Origin: Burkholderiales bacterium
Lineage (GTDB): Bacteria; Pseudomonadota; Gammaproteobacteria; Burkholderiales; Burkholderiaceae_D
DNA: 10,206 nt
NCBI GenBank assembly: GCA_005800405.1
Contig: SYFN01000201.1
Span: 1-10,206, forward strand
Direction of reading: 5' to 3'
The position numbers and the translations under genes are program-made. Shown in pieces: positions 5,316 through 10,206 of the stretch (position 1 is its first letter; the number at the start of each line of letters is the position of its first letter). The notes under the pieces are model-generated. The model was not told the DNA's origin, made no database searches, and saw only the letters and a list, made by a program, of their open reading frames with translations.

Positions 5316-5891
5316 ATGCAAAGAAGACGATTTATCGGTAATGCCATCCTCATGCTTGCAGCCGGACTCTGGCCAGCAGCACACGCACTTGCACACACGC
5401 CCTATGCGCAATGGGATCTTTTCCGCAAACGCAATTTGCAAATACTGACATCGCACAGTGATCTTCCCGGCGATGCCATCGGTGATGAGTGGGTTGACTA
5501 TCTGCGTAAAAAATTGCCGCTGTCGCGAGCCATGGTCAGTCGCGCACGCGATGTAGCGCGGGTGGCCAGTCTGCTCAAGACAGACCAATCGAAGCTCGCG
5601 GTGCTCTCCTATCAGCACGCCCGAGCGATCATGACGGGTGCTGCACCTTTCGAAGATTATCCCAATATGCCGCTGCAGATCATGCTCGACAATGGCACAC
5701 ATGTATTGGTCGCGCGTGAGGATCTGCCGTTACATCACGGCTTTCTGATTGCAGTGACGCTGCTGGAAGCTGCAGGCCCGATGTACTTGTCGGTGCCTCT
5801 GGAGGGCAAGTTCGGCATGAAGGTGCATCCTGGTGCTCGGGCCGCGGCGCTGGGTGAGAAGATCGAGTTGCCTCGTTCGGAAGGCAAGTAA
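5316..5891 (+). CDS. Tat-type exported small TAXI-like substrate-binding protein (tentative)
   Basis: 191 residues. The N-terminus QRRRFIG followed by a hydrophobic stretch (residues 9-26) fits a twin-arginine signal, suggesting export of a folded, possibly cofactor-bearing protein. Predicted cleavage after AHALA (26/27) leaves histidine first. The mature part begins like one lobe of a periplasmic binding protein (NLQILTSHSDLPGDAIGDEW) and later resembles the TAXI subgroup of TRAP receptors: LAVLSYQHARAIMTG (95-108), LVAREDLPLHHGF (131-143) and HPGA (171-174). It is only about half the normal TAXI length, so it may be a single-lobe variant. The relation is by eye only; the ligand is unknown. 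First gene of a three-gene overlapping set with no room for its own promoter behind the preceding terminator. Confidence 0.55.
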   Translation: MQRRRFIGNAILMLAAGLWPAAHALAHTPYAQWDLFRKRNLQILTSHSDLPGDAIGDEWVDYLRKKLPLSRAMVSRARDVARVASLLKTDQSKLAVLSYQHARAIMTGAAPFEDYPNMPLQIMLDNGTHVLVAREDLPLHHGFLIAVTLLEAAGPMYLSVPLEGKFGMKVHPGARAAALGEKIELPRSEGK

Positions 5892-6628
5892 TGTCAAGAA
5901 GGCCGCTGATGTATGCTTTCAAGACCATGCGTTCCGGATGTCTGTTTTTGGGTTTGCTGTTGTCAGTGGTGAATGGGCATGCGCACGATGCCATCAGCGC
6001 CGATGCACGCAAGGCCTATCTGTCCCGGCTCGACGAGCTCGCCAAGACTGCGCAAGGCAATGCCCCTGCGGCGGTCCGTGCGAACGCCTGGCTGGAGACG
6101 GGCAAGAACCTTGACGAGATACGCGCACTGCTCAACGAAGACATCATCAGTCACGGCAAGACGCAAGGGCTGGAGACCTCCGTGCTGGTGAATATGCTCA
6201 ACGCCTTGGTGCATAAACTTCAGCTATCGCGACAGACGCGTTTGTATTTATCCGACCCGCGTCCGTATCGCGAAGCACTCGCACTGGACCCGCGCGGCAA
6301 GCAGGCTTCGCACGCACGCTTCCTCTTGTTCAAGTACCATTTTTATGACAGCTTCGTCGATAATCCGCTCAAACCCATCAAGCAAAGCAAGGAAAGTCTG
6401 CTCGAGATGATCGGCTTTGGAGAAAATCTGTTGCCGCTGAGTGATCCAGGTATCGATAGTGAGGAAGTCCATTTCATTCTGGGCATACATTATCTGCAGG
6501 CACTGGAATCCGCTGCCTTACCCAAGGCGAAATGTCAGGCACGTGTCGCGGAGATCGTCAAAAAATTTCGTACCCAGTGGCCTTCGAGTCTGAAGCTGGC
6601 CACGCTGGAGGCCTTGTCTTCACCATGA
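5891..6628 (+). CDS. Exported helical protein of unknown function
   Basis: 245 residues; I do not recognise the family. The N-terminus has basic residues, then a hydrophobic segment CLFLGLLLSVVNGHA (17-31) with a likely signal-peptidase site at GHA/HD, making the first mature residue histidine. The rest is predicted to be mostly alpha-helical, with Ala/Leu-rich segments resembling tetratricopeptide-like helical pairs (for example 40-56, 95-112, 139-151, 192-210), although no clean repeat consensus is seen. Histidines cluster at 141, 150, 194 and 200. Its start codon overlaps the previous stop (TAATG), with GGAAGG upstream; its own stop overlaps the HupE-like start (ATGA). The context suggests an extracytoplasmic partner of the metal permease. 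An alternative start at codon 7 or 13 would shorten only the pre-sequence. Confidence 0.75.
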   Translation: MSRRPLMYAFKTMRSGCLFLGLLLSVVNGHAHDAISADARKAYLSRLDELAKTAQGNAPAAVRANAWLETGKNLDEIRALLNEDIISHGKTQGLETSVLVNMLNALVHKLQLSRQTRLYLSDPRPYREALALDPRGKQASHARFLLFKYHFYDSFVDNPLKPIKQSKESLLEMIGFGENLLPLSDPGIDSEEVHFILGIHYLQALESAALPKAKCQARVAEIVKKFRTQWPSSLKLATLEALSSP

Positions 6629-7788
6629 GGCTATTGAACCAGGTACGGCACTGCCTGCTTTTTGTTTTGCTGCTGCCGCTCATCGCTGCCGCGCACCAGT
6701 CCGGCAATAGTTATGTGCGCATTAGCAGTACCGAGGCGGGTGTGTCAGTGCAGATTGATTTTGCAGTACGCGATCTAAACAGCTTGCTGCAAATACCGCC
6801 TGAAAAACAAAAAGAGATCCGGCGACACGAACTTGAAGAAATGCGAGACAGGCTCGCAGCGCTTGTCGGTGAGTCGCTCACGCTGGAGGCCGATGGTGAT
6901 CCACTGTCGCTGACTTTTCAGGCACAGGAAGTCACGGTGCACAATGACGGGCTCTACGTTCGTCAGACACATACCTCAGCGGCATTGCCCGCCAATACGG
7001 CGTATCTGCTGGTGCGATATGGTTTTTTCAATGAAGAAGAAAAAGTCGCACGTGCTTTCCTGAAGCTCAATAGCGGCGCTCTGGAATCCACCACGGTGCT
7101 CGACTCACGGCATGCGGTGCAGCGTTTGCCCTTGCGCGAGATCGCACTGGCAGAAACCTTGTGGACTTACGCGCGCGAAGGCGCCTTTCATATCTGGAGT
7201 GGCCCCGATCATCTTCTGTTTCTGCTCTGTCTGCTGCTGCCCGGATTGGGCCTTGCGGCACCGCGCAGGGTGGTTTTGTCGGTTGAATCCGCGGCATCCG
7301 AGACTGTGGGCGCTTCAGAGCATTCGAGTCTGCGCACCGTCGGTATCTTTGCGCTCAAAGTGGTGACAGCCTTTACGCTGTCACATTCCATAACGCTGGC
7401 CGCTGCTGCACTCGACTGGATTGCCTTGCCAGACAAACTGATCGAATCTGCGATTGCAGCTTCCACCATTGTATCCGCACTGCTCAATCTGCGCGGCGGC
7501 GAGGGCAGGCAGTCATGGAAACTCGCACTGGGTTTTGGCTTGATTCACGGCATTGGCTTTGCGAACGGACTGCGTGAGTTGGGCCTGTCTTCGTCGCATT
7601 TCATCGAAACGCTGGTGGCTTTTAATCTCGGTGTGGAATTGGGTCAGCTGGCCGTGGTGCTGGTGGCTGGCTTGCTGCTCTGGCCTGTGCTTGGTAATGA
7701 GCGTGTGGTCAGACTGATTCAGCGCTGGGGATCAATCAGTATCTTGTTGATGGCTTGTGTTTGGCTGGCGGAGCGTTTGCTGGGTTAG
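6625..7788 (+). CDS. HupE/UreJ-family membrane metal transporter with periplasmic domain
   Basis: 387 residues. A signal peptide (about 1-23, cleavage in IAAA/HQSG) precedes a soluble beta-rich domain (24-165), followed by about six membrane helices. The permease half holds the histidine and acidic motifs typical of HupE/UreJ and Ni/Co permeases: HIWSGPDHLLFL (189-200; H189, D195, H196), FTLSHSITLAAA (250-261; H254), LIESAIAAS (272-280; E274), GLIHGIGFANGL (305-316; H308) and NLGVELGQ (334-341; E338). These residues are the likely path for Ni, Co or possibly Cu ions. The ATG at 6625 overlaps the upstream stop by four bases. The in-frame reading back to 6532 lies inside the preceding gene and is not a separate start. 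HupE and UreJ usually accompany hydrogenase or urease; neither is present here, but an amidase is. Confidence 0.87.
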   Translation: MRLLNQVRHCLLFVLLLPLIAAAHQSGNSYVRISSTEAGVSVQIDFAVRDLNSLLQIPPEKQKEIRRHELEEMRDRLAALVGESLTLEADGDPLSLTFQAQEVTVHNDGLYVRQTHTSAALPANTAYLLVRYGFFNEEEKVARAFLKLNSGALESTTVLDSRHAVQRLPLREIALAETLWTYAREGAFHIWSGPDHLLFLLCLLLPGLGLAAPRRVVLSVESAASETVGASEHSSLRTVGIFALKVVTAFTLSHSITLAAAALDWIALPDKLIESAIAASTIVSALLNLRGGEGRQSWKLALGFGLIHGIGFANGLRELGLSSSHFIETLVAFNLGVELGQLAVVLVAGLLLWPVLGNERVVRLIQRWGSISILLMACVWLAERLLG

Positions 7789-8049
7789 AGCGGGGTGAGT
7801 GTGATGCCAGAGGCAATCGGGATCTCGGCATGAGCTTGCTGCTATTCGGAAGATGTCAAATAACTTTTTCTGTTATTCGGCGAATGACACTGGATTCCCC
7901 TTTGCAGGGCGCGCTCTGGTTTGCAAGCCAGTTCTGTTGCACGAGTAGACCGCCAGCGGTCTGAAACCCCCGCTTCACCTTTCGCCAGGATGACGGTCGC
8001 CATGTGATGGTCGGCTCAACAACGACGGTAATCCCGGCACAAGTGGTGT
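7789..8049. other. Non-coding gap between convergent genes with small hairpins
   Basis: No convincing gene. It contains a short AT-rich hairpin, AATAAC/GTTATT (7859-7877), near the end of the plus-strand operon and a GC-rich hairpin at 7947-7962. Fragments such as CTGGATTCCCC (7890-7900) and GCCAGGATGACGG (7983-7995) resemble pieces of the dispersed GGATTCC...GGAATGACG-type repeats seen in many proteobacteria, so this may be a decayed repeat. Confidence 0.4.
7947..7962. terminator. Short perfect hairpin between convergent genes
   Basis: AGACCGC (7947-7953), a two-base loop and GCGGTCT (7956-7962). It lies downstream of both the HupE-like gene and metY. There is no T run on either side, so a role in termination is only suggested by position. 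Confidence 0.3.
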
Positions 8050-9333
8050 TCACGTCTTCGAGAGGGCCTGATCAATATCCCAGAGAATGTCATCCACTGA
8101 TTCAATACCCACCGCCAGACGAATCAGGTCGGGTGGTACGCCAGCCGCAATTTGCTGTTCTTCCGATAGCTGTCGGTGCGTCGTGGATGCGGGGTGAATC
8201 ACCAGCGTCTTGGCGTCACCAATGTTGGCCAGATGCGAGAGGAACTCCACATTTTCAATGAACTTTTGTCCTGCCTCGGCACCGCCTTTGACCCCAAACG
8301 ACAGCACGGCACCTGCGCCACGGGGCAGATATTTCCTGGCCAGTTCATGGTACTTGTTGTTCTTCAGTCCCGGATAATTGACCCATGAGACCTTGGGATG
8401 CATGGACAGATACTCGGCGATTTTCTGTGTATTGCTGCAGTGGCGTTCCATGCGCAGGTGCAGCGTCTCTACGCCTTGCAGCAGCAGAAAAGCATTCATC
8501 GGCGAGAGCGCGGGACCGAAGGTGCGTAATCCCTCCATGCGGCATTTCATGGTGAAACCGAAGTCGCCAAAGGTTTCATAAAAGCGGACCCCGTGATAGC
8601 CCGCTGAAGGCTCGGTCATGGTGGAGAATTTGCCATTGCCCCAATTGAATTTGCCCGACTCAACGATGACGCCGCCCATCGTCGTGCCATGCCCACCCAG
8701 AAATTTCGTCGCCGAGTGCATGACCACGGCCGCGCCCCACTGAAACGGACGGCACAGGTAGGGGCTGGCGAAAGTGTTATCGATGAAGAGGGGTAAATCC
8801 GCGTGGGCTGCAATCGCTGCGACCTTTTCGATGTCCAGGACATTCATGGACGGATTGCCGATCGTCTCCGCGTACAGGAGTTTTGTTTTCGGCGTGATCG
8901 CACGCGCGAAATTTTCCGGATCATCCGAATCCACAAAAATCGTGTTGATACCCAGCTTGCGGAAATTCACATGCAGTTGCGTGTGTGTACCGCCATACAG
9001 CGTGCGCGCTGCGACGATCTCGTCACCCGCTTCGCACAGGTTAAGCATCGCAATCATCTGCGCAGCCATGCCGCTGGAGGTCGCCACTGCCGCGCGACCA
9101 TCTTCGAGTGCCGCCACGCGCTCCTCCAGCACCGCGACCGTGGGGTTGGAGAGCCGCGAATACACATTGCCAAAAGTTTGCAGATTGAACAGACTCGCCG
9201 CATGATCCGCGCTGTCAAAGACATAGGAGGTGGTCTGATAAATCGGTACTGCGCGAGCGCCAGTGGCGACGTCCGGTAGCTGACCTGCATGCAGGCACAG
9301 TGTGTCGAAATCGTAAACGTGGTCTTGGGACAT
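8050..9333 (-). CDS. metY: O-acetylhomoserine sulfhydrylase (O-acetylhomoserine aminocarboxypropyltransferase)
   Basis: 427 residues, the normal length for MetY. This is a PLP enzyme of the Cys/Met metabolism family that makes homocysteine from O-acetylhomoserine and sulfide (or methionine from methanethiol) in the cytoplasm. Visible marks: TLCLHAGQLPDVATGARAVP (11-30), YSRLSNPT (58-65), the PLP phosphate-binding ATSSGMAAQ (84-92), ETIGNPSMNVLDI (156-168), D185 in the FIDNTFASPYLCRPFQWGA segment, and the Schiff-base lysine K210 in VMHSATKFLGGHGTT. The C-terminal HPASTTHRQLSEEQQIAAG is the conserved substrate carboxylate region. Downstream of the CoA-binding gene by 30 bases on the same strand, so probably co-transcribed. 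It uses sulfide, which links it to the sulfide-responsive operon elsewhere in the window. Confidence 0.96.
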   Translation of the reverse strand: MSQDHVYDFDTLCLHAGQLPDVATGARAVPIYQTTSYVFDSADHAASLFNLQTFGNVYSRLSNPTVAVLEERVAALEDGRAAVATSSGMAAQMIAMLNLCEAGDEIVAARTLYGGTHTQLHVNFRKLGINTIFVDSDDPENFARAITPKTKLLYAETIGNPSMNVLDIEKVAAIAAHADLPLFIDNTFASPYLCRPFQWGAAVVMHSATKFLGGHGTTMGGVIVESGKFNWGNGKFSTMTEPSAGYHGVRFYETFGDFGFTMKCRMEGLRTFGPALSPMNAFLLLQGVETLHLRMERHCSNTQKIAEYLSMHPKVSWVNYPGLKNNKYHELARKYLPRGAGAVLSFGVKGGAEAGQKFIENVEFLSHLANIGDAKTLVIHPASTTHRQLSEEQQIAAGVPPDLIRLAVGIESVDDILWDIDQALSKT

Positions 9334-9363
9334 GATTTGGGTGGGTATAAGTCGGATGACAAA

Positions 9364-9822
9364 TCAAACAGGTCGGCGGGCTGAAATGATCCGTGTGTTG
9401 ACACCGAACCAGCCCAGACCACCAAACAGTCGGGCATATTCGATCTTGACGCAGCGATTCATGACTACCTCGAGGCCGGCAGTTTCGGCAATCTGTCTGG
9501 CTTCTTCGTTGATGACGCCGATTTGCAGCCAGAGTTTTTTCGCGCCGATGGCGACAGCCTCATGCGCAATTGGTACGCAATCCTCGCTTTTGCGAAATAC
9601 ATCGACGATATCAACCTTCTCTGGAATGGATTTCAAATCAGGGTAACAGCGCTCACCCAGGATCTCGGCGTATTTTGGATTGACCGGGATGACCTTGTAA
9701 CCATGCTCTTGCATATATTTCGCAGCGAAGTAAGACGGTCTGAACCAGTCCGCCGATAGGCCGACTACGGCGATCGTATGACTCTCTTTGAGAATGCGGC
9801 GCAATTGCACAATCGTGCTCAT
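9364..9822 (-). CDS. CoA-binding protein, YccU-like
   Basis: 152-residue cytoplasmic protein made of a single CoA-binding Rossmann-like domain as in YccU and the N-terminal part of succinyl-CoA synthetase alpha. Marks: IAVVGLSADWFRPS (17-30, the nucleotide loop), GYKVIPVNPKY (41-51), DIVDVFRKSED (71-81), LWLQIGVINEEA (98-109) and the C-terminal VVMNRCVKIEYARL (119-132) with the conserved cysteine C124. The cellular role of this family is unsettled. I chose the ATG at 9822 (MSTIVQLRRIL) because the family begins there; the longer reading to 9897 has no similarity and a poor start. It precedes metY by a short gap, a pairing that suggests a shared transcript and perhaps a role near acyl-CoA-dependent homoserine acetylation, which is inference. 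Confidence 0.9.
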   Translation of the reverse strand: MSTIVQLRRILKESHTIAVVGLSADWFRPSYFAAKYMQEHGYKVIPVNPKYAEILGERCYPDLKSIPEKVDIVDVFRKSEDCVPIAHEAVAIGAKKLWLQIGVINEEARQIAETAGLEVVMNRCVKIEYARLFGGLGWFGVNTRIISARRPV

Positions 9823-10019
9823 GGTGTTGTCGGTTCCTTCGCAAGAGGATAGGTGGCAACGGCCATTGTAAACACTCTCGCCTCCGGTGCCTTCCAATCG
9901 ATAAAACTGCCAATTGCCGATGGTGCCTGAAGCGGTTGTATTAAATGCAATTTTGATCCAGGCAGTCGACCAGGACCTGCGTTGACAGTTTCACTATGCT
10001 ATGTTCCAATCAGGAAACA

Positions 10020-10206
10020 TTGGAGAACTTTTCCTGCCTTATTCCGGGCAGTAGAAGAGACTGCAGCCCAGCCACCGTCCGAGGATACGCCGACCTCATG
10101 CGCCAACCGAGTCCCATCATTGGCAACAGCCAACCGATGCGCGAGATCCGCAAGTTAATCGAAACCATCGCGGATTCGCCCGCGACGGTGATGATCAACG
10201 GCGAAT
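10020..10206 (+). CDS. Sigma54-dependent AAA+ transcription activator, N-terminal part (runs off the right edge)
   Basis: The reading frame runs to the window end with IIGNSQPMREIRKLIETIA followed by DSPATVMINGE, the exact opening of the AAA+ domain of NtrC-type activators just before the Walker A motif (GESGTGKE), which is cut off. Such proteins remodel sigma54 RNA polymerase using ATP. The start is uncertain: a TTG at 10020 has AGGAAAC immediately upstream; an ATG at 9996 has no ribosome site; an ATG at 10098 has GAGGA further away. With any of these, fewer than 40 residues precede the AAA+ domain, so no receiver domain is fused and the protein is PspF-like in layout at this end. It is divergent from the CoA-binding gene. 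Confidence 0.82.
   Translation, partial: MENFSCLIPGSRRDCSPATVRGYADLMRQPSPIIGNSQPMREIRKLIETIADSPATVMINGE

Noticed and set aside
4007..5398. 463-codon minus-strand reading frame opposite formamidase
   Set aside because: It is the antisense shadow of a clear formamidase gene: its product has no recognisable motif and it crosses the terminator.
7856..8053. 65-codon minus-strand frame after metY
   Set aside because: It overlaps the metY stop, has no recognisable family or ribosome site, and covers hairpins and repeat-like fragments.
9982..10005. TTGACA at 9982-9987 with TATGTT at 10000-10005 as a sigma70 promoter
   Set aside because: The spacer is only 12 bases, too short for a normal promoter, and the position would give almost no leader for the TTG start.

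Overview
The window looks like chromosomal DNA from a proteobacterium, most likely a betaproteobacterium. The grounds are moderate to high GC in the core genes, a BigR/SqrR-type sulfide regulator with split YeeE/YedE genes, a metY/CoA-binding pair, and a sigma54 (NtrC-type) activator. I cannot name a genus.

Layout, left to right. (1) 1-41: first codons of an IS30-family transposase on the minus strand, running off the left edge. (2) 133-1320, minus: an ankyrin-repeat gene with a good start and ribosome binding site at 1320 but an in-frame TGA at codon 54. It is AT-richer than its neighbours and sits beside the IS, so this end looks like an accessory patch. (3) 1567-3673, minus: a compact operon of an ArsR-type persulfide sensor, two half-size YeeE/YedE sulfur-transport membrane proteins, a DUF2892 membrane protein and a TehB-like methyltransferase. 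The second YeeE half lacks one A in the A run directly after its start codon. (4) 3674-4000: divergent intergenic region with a direct repeat near the regulator and an 18-base palindrome. (5) 4001-5254, plus: a formamidase/acetamidase with a signal peptide, followed by a strong intrinsic terminator. (6) 5316-7788, plus: three overlapping genes for a Tat-type exported TAXI-like small protein, an exported helical protein of unknown function and a HupE/UreJ-type membrane metal transporter. (7) 7789-8049: a non-coding gap between convergent genes. (8) 8050-9822, minus: O-acetylhomoserine sulfhydrylase (metY) preceded by a CoA-binding (YccU-like) protein. (9) about 10020 to the right edge, plus: start of a sigma54-dependent AAA+ activator.

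How the genes may work together. The minus-strand operon reads as a sulfide/persulfide-responsive sulfur import module, and metY consumes sulfide for homocysteine synthesis on the other side of the window. The plus-strand block between them is the least explained part: a formamidase exported out of the cytoplasm, then three exported or membrane proteins whose predicted signal-peptidase sites all leave histidine as the first mature residue, ending in a HupE-type metal permease. My best hypothesis is a periplasmic metal capture and uptake route (nickel, cobalt or copper) linked to extracytoplasmic amide hydrolysis. That is inference, not a demonstrated system.
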